Assembly (NCBI GenBank): GCA_018609055.1
Contig: JABAYJ010000005.1
Location: forward strand, 204,984 to 268,983
DNA: 64,000 nucleotides
Reading direction: 5' to 3'
DNA from: Flavobacteriales bacterium
GTDB lineage: Bacteria; Bacteroidota; Bacteroidia; Flavobacteriales_D; CAJJDF01
Part shown: in pieces, positions 44,949-52,937 of the stretch
How the letters are laid out: every line of letters begins with the position of its first letter
Numbering within the stretch: position 1 is the stretch's first letter
Translations under genes and position numbers: made by a program
Notes under the pieces: generated by a model
What the model was told of the DNA's origin: nothing
Databases searched by the model: none
What the model saw: the letters and a program-made list of their open reading frames with translations, nothing else

Positions 44949-45530
44949 TTAGTCGAATGCTTTTTGAACATCTTTATAAATGTCTGCAATAAATATACCA
45001 GCACCAATTGTATAAGTTGGTGAAATGAAATTTTGATTTAGAGTATTATTGCCAGCTAAAATCATTCTGATTCCCAATCCTGCACTTACGTTAAAGTATT
45101 TGAAAAATCGATAGGTAACTTTCATTGATGGTTCGTATAACATAACAAAAGAGCTGTTGGCCTTTTTGCCTAATGAGTTTTCTAATGATGCTTGTCCAAA
45201 GCCGAGATAAATAGGAATAGAGACTTGGATATTGTTTTTTTCTAAAAAAGAATACTCCACAAAAGGACTTACGTATCTAAGTTTTAACCTATTTGTATCC
45301 AAGGTTTCTGTGATTTCCTCAAAGTCCGAAATCAACCAATTATAGCCCAAAGCTAAAGTGAATTGTTTATTGAAGTTAACTCCTAAAGCAAAACCTCTTA
45401 CTTGTGCTCGGCTATTAGAAATAAATGAATTACGGGTTGTTAAATTTCCGTAGAAAGTAGGTTTGTGAGTTAAGCTAACTCTAATAGAATCGAACATTTG
45501 GCTATTTCCCATAAATGGGAAGGCAAACAA
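44949..45530 (-). CDS. Outer-membrane beta-barrel-like protein, unusual start
   Basis: The frame shown opens at TTG 45530 (193 residues), but in-frame codons upstream give KKLLYIALFAFPFMGNSQ, an obvious signal peptide, beginning right after an ATC codon at 45554-45552. A stop (TAA, 45566-45564) lies four codons further up, with no ATG or GTG between. The true start may therefore be ATC or ATT, or an ATG altered by mutation or error. The mature part has alternating barrel-like strands (GFALGVNF, LRYVSPFVEYSF, IPIYLGFGQ) and is likely a small outer-membrane protein. No specific family recognised. Confidence 0.7.
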   Translation of the reverse strand: MFAFPFMGNSQMFDSIRVSLTHKPTFYGNLTTRNSFISNSRAQVRGFALGVNFNKQFTLALGYNWLISDFEEITETLDTNRLKLRYVSPFVEYSFLEKNNIQVSIPIYLGFGQASLENSLGKKANSSFVMLYEPSMKVTYRFFKYFNVSAGLGIRMILAGNNTLNQNFISPTYTIGAGIFIADIYKDVQKAFD

Positions 45531-45636
45531 TGCTATGTAGAGTAGTTTTTTGATGAAGTAAATTTATTTAAAACCAAGACGAGTTTGAGTTGATTCGGGA
45601 TTAGTTTATTCAACTTCTATTGTTGACAGATATAAA

Positions 45637-45987
45637 TTAAAGAGAAAGCTCAATATTTGGGTCCCAAAAAACTTCTTTAAAGTTCAGAATTTTGTCCTCT
45701 TTAATTTCAATCCCTTCTTTTTCTAATGCTTCTTGCATCATAGTTGGAGTAGGGAAGTGGTGCTTTCCTGTTAGCATTCCGTTTCGGTTTACAACTCTGT
45801 GTGCAGGCACATATTTTTTTTGAGAATGAGAAGCATTCATTGCCCAACCCACCATTCGCGAAGAACGAGGTGTACTTAATGCTTTTGCAATTGCTCCGTA
45901 ATTGGTAGCTCTTCCTTTTGGGATGTGCCGTACAATTTCGAATACTGATTGAAAAAAGTCTTTATGTTTGTCTGGGATGGAAGTCAT
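45637..45987 (-). CDS. Alkyltransferase-like protein (MGMT fold, catalytic Cys replaced by Ala)
   Basis: The 116-residue protein consists of the MGMT/Ogt DNA-binding domain: FEIVRHIPKGRATNYGAIAKAL, the helix-turn-helix with RMVGWAMNAS, and the active-site motif PAHRVVNRNG. In active alkyltransferases this reads PCHRV; here Ala62 takes the Cys position, which defines ATL proteins. ATLs bind and flip O6-alkylguanine without repairing it and flag it for nucleotide excision repair. The gene overlaps the sufS stop by one base and is the last gene of the suf operon. Confidence 0.93.
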   Translation of the reverse strand: MTSIPDKHKDFFQSVFEIVRHIPKGRATNYGAIAKALSTPRSSRMVGWAMNASHSQKKYVPAHRVVNRNGMLTGKHHFPTPTMMQEALEKEGIEIKEDKILNFKEVFWDPNIELSL

Positions 45988-47201
45988 TATCTTAACATGT
46001 TTAAAGCTCTATTTAAAGCTTTTACTAATGCGTCAACTTCTTCAATTGTGTTATAAAAACTAAACGAAGCACGAGTTGTTCCTGGGATTTCGAAAAAATC
46101 CATCAAGGGTTGTGTGCAATGGTGACCTGTACGTACAGCAACTCCCATTTTATCTACAATAGTTCCCAAATCAAAAGGGTGAACTCCATCAACTACGAAT
46201 GAGATAACACATGTTTTGTTTTCAGCTTCACCAATGATTTTTAATCCTTCAATCATGCTTAACTCTTGAGTAGCATAATTCAGTAGTTCTGTTTCTTGCT
46301 TTTCTATAAACTCAAAACCAATAGAATTTACATAATCGACTGCAACTCCAAGTCCAATTCCTCCAGCAATGTTTGGAGTTCCTGCTTCAAATTTATGAGG
46401 TAATTCATTGTAGGTAGTTTTTTCGAAAGTAACCGTTTTTATCATGTCACCACCACCTTGGTAAGGAGGTAATGAGTTTAAAACATCCTCTTTTCCAAAT
46501 AAGATTCCTGTACCAGTTGGTCCAAATAATTTATGTCCCGAAAACACAAAGAAATCAGCATCCATTTCTTGTACGTCTAATTTCCCATGCGTTACTGCTT
46601 GTGCTCCATCTACTAAAACTAAAGCTCCCTTTTCACGAGCAATTTTAATTATTTCGTCAGTAGGGTTTATAGTTCCCAATGAATTAGAAGTATGAGTAAA
46701 TGCAACCAATTTGGTGTTAGATGAAATCAATTTCTTGTATTCATCCATCAATAATTCCCCTTTTTGGTTAATTGGAATTACTTTTAATTTTGCACCAGTT
46801 TCTTCGCAAAGCATTTGCCAAGGAACTATGTTGGAGTGGTGCTCCATTGCTGTGATTATAATTTCATCATCAGCTGTCATAGAAGTTCGTAAGCTGCTAG
46901 AAATCATATTAATTCCTCCAGTTGTACCAGAAGTAAAAATGATTTCATGCGAATGTTTTGCATTTAAAAATTGCTGAACTTTAACTCTTGCTTGTTCGTA
47001 AGCATCAGTTGCCAATTGGCTTAAAGTATGAACTCCTCTATGGATATTGCTATTCTCATTCTCATAATAGTTGCTAATAGCATCAATTACAAGTTGAGGT
47101 TTTTGAGTGGTAGCTCCATTATCCAAATATACCAAAGGTTTTCCATTTACTTCTCGTGAAAGTATCGGAAAGTCTTTTCGTATATCTTGAATTGTTTTCA
47201 T
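45987..47201 (-). CDS. sufS: Cysteine desulfurase SufS
   Basis: The 404-residue PLP enzyme supplies sulfur from cysteine for Fe-S cluster assembly. The PLP lysine is Lys224 in FSGHKLFGPTG; His121 (MEHHSNIVPW) and the active-site Cys362 in VRTGHHCTQPLM mark the group II (SufS) type. Length is typical. It follows sufD after 77 bases and is coupled to the ATL gene downstream. SufE or SufU partner genes are not in the window. Confidence 0.96.
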   Translation of the reverse strand: MKTIQDIRKDFPILSREVNGKPLVYLDNGATTQKPQLVIDAISNYYENENSNIHRGVHTLSQLATDAYEQARVKVQQFLNAKHSHEIIFTSGTTGGINMISSSLRTSMTADDEIIITAMEHHSNIVPWQMLCEETGAKLKVIPINQKGELLMDEYKKLISSNTKLVAFTHTSNSLGTINPTDEIIKIAREKGALVLVDGAQAVTHGKLDVQEMDADFFVFSGHKLFGPTGTGILFGKEDVLNSLPPYQGGGDMIKTVTFEKTTYNELPHKFEAGTPNIAGGIGLGVAVDYVNSIGFEFIEKQETELLNYATQELSMIEGLKIIGEAENKTCVISFVVDGVHPFDLGTIVDKMGVAVRTGHHCTQPLMDFFEIPGTTRASFSFYNTIEEVDALVKALNRALNMLR

Positions 47202-47278
47202 TTTGAGCTATTAAAGTCGGACTTCGAGACATTTTTATTTTCCGTTTCACTTCAAAGAAATCCCTCAGCCCTCAGTTC

Positions 47279-48550
47279 TTATTCCATTCCATAAATCTCA
47301 AGAACTTTCTCTTTCAATTCAGGGATTTTAATTTTTTCTACTACTTCTCCTAAAAATGCACTAATCAATAAGGCTGTAGCAGATTCTTTGCTTAATCCTC
47401 TTGATTGCAAATAAAATACTGCCTCTTCATCCAATTGTCCAGATGTAGAACCGTGACTACATTTTACATCATCAGCATAAATCTCCAACTCTGGTTTAGA
47501 GTTCATTGTAGCGTCATCAGACAGTAAAATATTGTTGTTACTCTGGAAAGCATTAATTTTTTGAGCATCTTTTCTTACAAAGACTTTTCCATTAAATACT
47601 CCAGTTGCTTTATCGCCAACTGTTCCTTTATAATGCTCATTACTTTCGCAATTAGGCATTATGTGGTCCATTATCGTATGGTTATCAATGTGTTCTTTTC
47701 CTGTTGGTTGGTAGGCTCCATACAAGTTGCTTTCACAATGTTCTCCTTTTACAAAAACATTAGTGTTATTTCTTATCCAATCTCCTTTTAATGTATAGTT
47801 AAAAGCAGAAAAAGTAGAGTTATTTTCTTGAGTAGCAACATTAGTACTCATCACATTCATTCCTTCTTCGTAATTTTGAATTACGTAATAATTGATGTGG
47901 CTATTTTCTCCAATAAAAAATTCATTTACTGAGTTGTAAAAGTAGTTGTTAGTGTTTTTGTTGATTGAACTTTTAATGATAGAAAGCTCAGAGTTTTTCT
48001 CAGTAACAAATATGTTTCTTGGTTGAGAAATAACACTTTCTCCTTCAGAATAATGAATTAAATGAACTGGTTTGTCGCAAACTCCTTTTGCTATAACCAT
48101 AATTCCTTCAGAAAAATAAGCAGTGTTAAGTGCAGAGAAAAAATTGGTAATGGTATCTAAATTCTGAGAAAAGTAAGTAGTTAATTCTTCAGTAGTACAT
48201 TCTTCAAATGATTTAATTGTGATAGAATCATTTTTTGGCAAATTAGATAGTTCGGTATTAAGAAAACCGTTTACCATTACTATTTCATAAGTATCTAAAC
48301 CTGCAACTCTTACTTCATCTAAATTGATGTTAGCAGAATCAATCTGGTCAAACTTGTACTGATTTTTTGTAATTTTTGTAGTTCTACTGTATTTCCAGTA
48401 TTCATCTTTAGTATTAGGGAAGCTTAAGTTTTTTAAAGCTTCTACTCCTGATTTTCTGATATTAGGAAGTTCGTTCCATACGGCTAAGTTATTCTCAGCA
48501 ATGTGCGAAACAAATTCTTCTACTTTATTTGTTGTAAGTGTTGAACTCAT
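47279..48550 (-). CDS. sufD: Fe-S cluster assembly protein SufD
   Basis: The 423-residue protein has the right-handed beta-helix core of SufB/SufD (about 120-350) and the C-terminal motif DVKCSHGSTSGQLDEEAVFYLQSRGL. That motif holds the conserved Cys and His contributing to cluster assembly. The N-terminal SWKYSRT-like helix (KDEYWKYSRTTKI) marks SufD. It forms the SufBC2D scaffold, but sufB is absent here. It follows sufC by 21 bases. Confidence 0.95.
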   Translation of the reverse strand: MSSTLTTNKVEEFVSHIAENNLAVWNELPNIRKSGVEALKNLSFPNTKDEYWKYSRTTKITKNQYKFDQIDSANINLDEVRVAGLDTYEIVMVNGFLNTELSNLPKNDSITIKSFEECTTEELTTYFSQNLDTITNFFSALNTAYFSEGIMVIAKGVCDKPVHLIHYSEGESVISQPRNIFVTEKNSELSIIKSSINKNTNNYFYNSVNEFFIGENSHINYYVIQNYEEGMNVMSTNVATQENNSTFSAFNYTLKGDWIRNNTNVFVKGEHCESNLYGAYQPTGKEHIDNHTIMDHIMPNCESNEHYKGTVGDKATGVFNGKVFVRKDAQKINAFQSNNNILLSDDATMNSKPELEIYADDVKCSHGSTSGQLDEEAVFYLQSRGLSKESATALLISAFLGEVVEKIKIPELKEKVLEIYGME

Positions 48551-48571
48551 TGTGTTTGTTTGAGAATATAT

Positions 48572-49324
48572 TTAAGCGTTTATCTCTTCTTTTATCCAGT
48601 CGTATCCTTTTTCTTCCAGTTCTAGAGCTAATTCTTTACCTCCAGATTTCACGATTTTTCCTTTGTATAATACGTGAACAAAATCAGGAACTATATGGTC
48701 CAATAATCTTTGGTAGTGCGTAATTACAACAGTAGCATTGTCTTTAGTCTTCAATGTGTTTACTCCATGAGAAACAATTTTAAGAGCATCAATGTCTAAT
48801 CCAGAATCAGTTTCATCTAATATTGCCAACTTAGGCTCAAGCATTGCCATCTGGAAAATTTCATTTCTCTTTTTCTCTCCACCACTAAATCCTTCGTTCA
48901 CATATCTTTTTAGCAAAGAATTATCTAACTCTACTAGAGCAGATTTCTCTTTTACTTTAGCCAAAAATTCTTTTGCAGCTATCGGATCTTCTCCTTTAGA
49001 CTCTCTTGTTTCGTTAATTGCTGTTCTCAAGAAGTTCATGTTACTTACTCCTGGTATTTCAATAGGATATTGAAAAGCCAAGAAAATTCCCATTCTTGAT
49101 CTTTCTTCAGTAGAAAACTCTAATAAATCTTCACCCATAAAATCTACAGAACCATCTGTAATTTCATAATCTTCATTTCCAGCTAATACTGCTGATAAAG
49201 TACTTTTACCAGAACCATTTGGCCCCATGATTGCGTGAACCTCTCCTGCTTTTACATCAAGATTAATTCCTTTCAGAATTTCTTTTCCATCTATAGAAGC
49301 GTGTAAATTTTTAATTGAAATCAT
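48572..49324 (-). CDS. sufC: Fe-S cluster assembly ATPase SufC
   Basis: The 250-residue ABC-type ATPase shows Walker A GPNGSGKST (about 34-42), Q-loop FQYPIEIPGV, signature FSGGEKKRNE, Walker B LAILDETDSGLD and the switch His in VITHYQRLL. It powers the SufBCD scaffold. It is the first gene of the operon, divergent from lepA, with a good -7 element at 49366-49373. Confidence 0.97.
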   Translation of the reverse strand: MISIKNLHASIDGKEILKGINLDVKAGEVHAIMGPNGSGKSTLSAVLAGNEDYEITDGSVDFMGEDLLEFSTEERSRMGIFLAFQYPIEIPGVSNMNFLRTAINETRESKGEDPIAAKEFLAKVKEKSALVELDNSLLKRYVNEGFSGGEKKRNEIFQMAMLEPKLAILDETDSGLDIDALKIVSHGVNTLKTKDNATVVITHYQRLLDHIVPDFVHVLYKGKIVKSGGKELALELEEKGYDWIKEEINA

Positions 49325-49365
49325 TCTTTACTTTCTTGTTATTTTTAAACATTCTAAATAATAGG

Positions 49366-49373
49366 CAAATGTA
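49366..49373 (-). promoter_or_regulatory. Candidate -7 promoter element of the suf operon
   Basis: On the minus strand the octamer reads TACATTTG, an exact match to the Bacteroidota -7 consensus TAnnTTTG. It lies 41 bases upstream of the sufC ATG. A clear -33 TTTG at the usual distance is not evident; TTTTG sits somewhat close at 49387-49391. Confidence 0.45.
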
Positions 49374-49477
49374 AATAAAAGTTTATCAAAATTCCATGTT
49401 TTAGAGCTTGTAAATAAAAAAAAGGAGTTAGTATTCACAAATTAGGCTAAACCTACCTTTTAGTGGAACTTAATTCG

Positions 49478-49485
49478 TAATTTTG
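49478..49485 (+). promoter_or_regulatory. Candidate -7 promoter element of lepA
   Basis: The octamer TAATTTTG matches TAnnTTTG exactly and lies 26 bases before the lepA ATG at 49512. The -33 region is weak. Confidence 0.45.
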
Positions 49486-49511
49486 ACTCAATTAATTTGG
49501 AAGAATAGTAT

Positions 49512-51302
49512 ATGAAAAACATCAGGAATTTCTGCATCATAGCACACATTGATCATGGTAAAAGTACCTTGGCCGATAGATTGTTACAAACAACCGGAAC
49601 AATTAGCGACAGAGAAATGCAGAATCAGGCACTTGACGATATGGATTTGGAGCGTGAAAGAGGGATTACGATCAAGAGTCATGCAATCCAGATGGATTAC
49701 GAGCAAGATGGTGAAAAATATGTGTTAAACCTTATTGATACTCCTGGACACGTAGATTTTTCCTACGAAGTTTCTCGATCTATTGCAGCTTGTGAAGGAG
49801 CATTATTAATTGTAGATGCATCTCAAGGAATTGAAGCTCAAACTATTTCGAATCTGTATTTAGCTTTAGAGCACGATTTGGAAATTATTCCAATTTTGAA
49901 TAAAATGGACTTGCCAGGAGCAATGCCAGAAGAAGTTTCGGATCAAATTATTGAATTAATTGGATGTAAACAAGAAGATATTATCCCTGCCAGTGGAAAA
50001 ACTGGATTAGGAGTAGAGGCAATTTTAGAAGCTGTGGTTAGTAGAGTTCCAGCACCAAAAGGAGATTTGGAAGCGCCATTTCAAGCCATGGTGTTTGATT
50101 CAGTATTTAACTCTTATAGAGGAATTATTGCTTATTTCAGAGTGCTTAATGGGACGTTAAAAAAAGGGGATAAAGTAAAGTTTATCAATACCGAAAAAGA
50201 ATATTTTGCGGATGAAATTGGAAATTTAGGATTAGACTTATTGCCAAAGAAGCAAATTTCTGCTGGAGATGTAGGATATATTATTTCAGGAATAAAAGAG
50301 GCGAAAGAAGTAAAAGTTGGTGATACGGTAACTACTGTTGAAAATCCATGTACTACTGCAGTAAAAGGATTTGAGGATGTAAAACCAATGGTTTTTGCAG
50401 GAATTTATCCTGTAGATACAGATGAATACGAAGAATTAAGAGATGCAATGGAAAGATTGCAATTGAATGATGCTTCGTTAGTATTTGCTCCTGAAAGTTC
50501 AGCAGCTTTAGGATTTGGATTTAGATGTGGATTCTTAGGAATGCTTCACATGGAGATTATTCAAGAAAGATTGGAACGTGAGTTTAATATGACTGTTATC
50601 ACTACAGTGCCTAACGTTTCTTACAAAGCTTTTCTTAGAAAAGAAAATCAATTATTGGAATTAAACAATCCTTCTGATTTACCAGATCCATCAAGAATAG
50701 ATTATATAGAAGAACCATTTATCAAGGCTCAAATAATTACAAAATCTGATTTTGTTGGTCCTATTATGAGTTTATGTATCAATAAAAGAGGAATGCTTAC
50801 TAACCAAGTTTATTTAACTTCGGATAGGGTGGAGCTTACTTTTGAAGTGCCAATGGCAGAGATAGTTTTTGATTTTTATGATAAATTAAAGTCAATTTCT
50901 AAAGGTTATGCTTCTTTTGATTATTTCCCAATTGGTTACAGACAGTCTAAATTAATTAAGTTAGATATATTATTGAACGGAGATCCTGTAGATGCTTTGT
51001 CAGCTTTGGTTCACCAGGATAATGCTTACGATTTAGGAAAAAGAATTTGTGCTAAATTAAGAGAACTGATTCCTAGACAACAATTTGATATTGCAATTCA
51101 AGCAGCAATTGGTGCTAAAATTATATCAAGAGAAACTGTGAAAGCAGTTCGTAAGGATGTAACAGCTAAATGTTACGGAGGAGATATTTCACGTAAACGT
51201 AAACTACTAGAAAAGCAGAAGAAAGGGAAGAAGAGAATGAGACAAGTAGGAAACGTAGAAGTTCCTCAATCTGCCTTTATGGCTGTATTGAAGTTGGATT
51301 AA
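49512..51302 (+). CDS. lepA: Elongation factor 4 (LepA)
   Basis: The 596-residue translational GTPase has G1 [11 protein letters not shown]2 region [11 protein letters not shown]3 DTPGHVDF, G4 NKMDLPGA, then the EF-G-like domains and the LepA-specific C-terminal domain ([28 protein letters not shown]). EF4 back-translocates or remodels ribosomes and aids initiation and membrane protein quality. Length and motifs are typical. The next gene begins 26 bases downstream on the same strand. Confidence 0.97.
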   Translation: MKNIRNFCIIAHIDHGKSTLADRLLQTTGTISDREMQNQALDDMDLERERGITIKSHAIQMDYEQDGEKYVLNLIDTPGHVDFSYEVSRSIAACEGALLIVDASQGIEAQTISNLYLALEHDLEIIPILNKMDLPGAMPEEVSDQIIELIGCKQEDIIPASGKTGLGVEAILEAVVSRVPAPKGDLEAPFQAMVFDSVFNSYRGIIAYFRVLNGTLKKGDKVKFINTEKEYFADEIGNLGLDLLPKKQISAGDVGYIISGIKEAKEVKVGDTVTTVENPCTTAVKGFEDVKPMVFAGIYPVDTDEYEELRDAMERLQLNDASLVFAPESSAALGFGFRCGFLGMLHMEIIQERLEREFNMTVITTVPNVSYKAFLRKENQLLELNNPSDLPDPSRIDYIEEPFIKAQIITKSDFVGPIMSLCINKRGMLTNQVYLTSDRVELTFEVPMAEIVFDFYDKLKSISKGYASFDYFPIGYRQSKLIKLDILLNGDPVDALSALVHQDNAYDLGKRICAKLRELIPRQQFDIAIQAAIGAKIISRETVKAVRKDVTAKCYGGDISRKRKLLEKQKKGKKRMRQVGNVEVPQSAFMAVLKLD

Positions 51303-51328
51303 ATTTTAAGACAGTAAATTATTTAATA

Positions 51329-51808
51329 ATGATTCGATTAAAACAAGAGTTTAATTTTCCAAAAACAACTCGTTTTGTTGGGCTTATATTTTTGGCTACT
51401 TCATTATTAACAATGTTTAATATTCCACTATTAGGATTACTGCTAGTTATTGTTTTTTCGTACGTTAGTTTTAGTAAAACAACAAATAAAATCGATCTAG
51501 AAAAAAGAACTATAAATCATCAGGATTTACCAAAAAAGAATTTTCCTTTAGATTCATATATTCATATATCATTACTTTCTGCAAATATGACTTCTTCAAC
51601 TTTTAGTAGAGGAAACAGAAAGACATCAAGTACAGAAAAAGAATTTCAGGTTGTATTGTTAAATGCTAAGCATAGTAAAAAGCTTATTATTGAAAAGTAT
51701 TCAGGGAAAGTACGAGCACTTGAGAGAATTGAAGAGTTGTCGAGTCAACTTGAGATGGAGATTACTAAGTATAATCCTCAAATAGCATCTCGTAAGGGTA
51801 GGAGGTGA
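51329..51808 (+). CDS. Hypothetical membrane protein downstream of lepA
   Basis: The 159-residue protein has two close membrane helices near the N-terminus (about 15-30 and 33-48) and a basic soluble C-terminal domain with a closing helix (ALERIEELSSQLEMEITKY) ending in RKGRR. I recognise no family. It is probably co-transcribed with lepA and converges with gapA, leaving one base between the stops and no terminator hairpin there. Confidence 0.72.
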   Translation: MIRLKQEFNFPKTTRFVGLIFLATSLLTMFNIPLLGLLLVIVFSYVSFSKTTNKIDLEKRTINHQDLPKKNFPLDSYIHISLLSANMTSSTFSRGNRKTSSTEKEFQVVLLNAKHSKKLIIEKYSGKVRALERIEELSSQLEMEITKYNPQIASRKGRR

Positions 51809-51809
51809 T

Positions 51810-52811
51810 TTATTGTTTTGAAACAAGCAAAACCAAGTCCACCAACCTACTAGAGTAACCAATTTCATTATCGTACCAACCACAAATTTTAACTGAATTG
51901 TCTAGCACTTGAGTAAGTGTTGAGTCAAAAATACATGAGTTTTCGTTTCTTAGGATATCTACTGAAACTATAGGGTCTTCGTTATACTCCAAAATATGTT
52001 TCATATCTCCTTTACTCGCTTTTTTAAAGGCTGTATTTATCTCTTCAATCGATTTAGGATTTTTAATGTTTAAAGTTAATTCTGTTAAAGAACCATCTGG
52101 TACTGGAACTCTATTCGCGCTTCCTATTATTTTCCCTTCTAAATGGGTGAAAATTTGCGTTACAGCAGTTGCTGCCCCAGTAGTTGTAGGAATTATAGAT
52201 AAAGTGGCTGCACGGCCTCTCCTAATGTCTTTATGTGGTCCATCATGAAGATTTTGAACACTGGTGTAGGAATGAATAGTAGATAAGAAACCATTTTCTA
52301 TTCCACAAAGCTCATCAATAACTTTAATCATTGGTGCTGCACAGTTTGTCGTGCATGATGCATTAGAAATAATTGTTTCAGTTCCATCTAATTTGTGATC
52401 GTTAACTCCTAACACTATAGTTTTTATATCTCCTGATTTTGCTGGAGCTGAAAGTATTACTTTTTTAGCTCCGGCTGTGATGTGCTTGCCAGCTAATTCT
52501 GGAGTCCTAAAATGTCCTGTAGATTCTATTACTATATCTACATCCAAATCTTTCCAAGGAAGGTTCTCAGGGTCTCTCTTTGCAGTTACACTTATTCTAT
52601 TTCCATTAATAGTAATAGACTTTTCATCTGAGCTTACTTCACCTTTGTACTTTCCATGAACAGAATCGTATTTAAATAAATGAGCTAAGGTTTCATTGTC
52701 TGATAAATCATTAATTGCCACTAGCTCTATAGCGTTATTGTTTAACATTAATTTAGCTGTTGATCTACCAATTCTTCCAAATCCGTTTATAGCTACTTTT
52801 ATTTTTTTCAT
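51810..52811 (-). CDS. gapA: Glyceraldehyde-3-phosphate dehydrogenase
   Basis: The 333-residue glycolytic enzyme oxidises glyceraldehyde-3-phosphate with NAD. The NAD fold is INGFGRIGRS; Asp35 in INDLSD favours NAD over NADP. The catalytic Cys153 is in SNASCTTNC and His180 in STIHSYTSVQ. The S-loop region has RGRAATLSIIPTTTGAA. Single-gene unit on the minus strand. Confidence 0.97.
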   Translation of the reverse strand: MKKIKVAINGFGRIGRSTAKLMLNNNAIELVAINDLSDNETLAHLFKYDSVHGKYKGEVSSDEKSITINGNRISVTAKRDPENLPWKDLDVDIVIESTGHFRTPELAGKHITAGAKKVILSAPAKSGDIKTIVLGVNDHKLDGTETIISNASCTTNCAAPMIKVIDELCGIENGFLSTIHSYTSVQNLHDGPHKDIRRGRAATLSIIPTTTGAATAVTQIFTHLEGKIIGSANRVPVPDGSLTELTLNIKNPKSIEEINTAFKKASKGDMKHILEYNEDPIVSVDILRNENSCIFDSTLTQVLDNSVKICGWYDNEIGYSSRLVDLVLLVSKQ

Positions 52812-52885
52812 TTTTACGATTATGTTGTTATGTAAAATTAAGAATAAGTTTATTAATCTTTACAATTATTTATTTGGGTTAGGGC

Positions 52886-52918
52886 AAAAAAAAAGCTGCT
52901 TCGAAAGAAGCAGCTTTT
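52886..52918 (-). terminator. Terminator of the Vps10-like gene
   Basis: AAAAGCTGCTTC (52891-52902) pairs perfectly with GAAGCAGCTTTT (52907-52918) across a GAAA loop. On the minus strand a T run of about nine follows. It lies 20 bases after the stop at 52938. Confidence 0.92.
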
Positions 52919-52937
52919 GATACTATTTTAGCTTTAA

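Noticed and set aside
47202..47278. Possible small gene or terminator between sufD and sufS
   Set aside because: No open frame of useful size and no hairpin with a T run.
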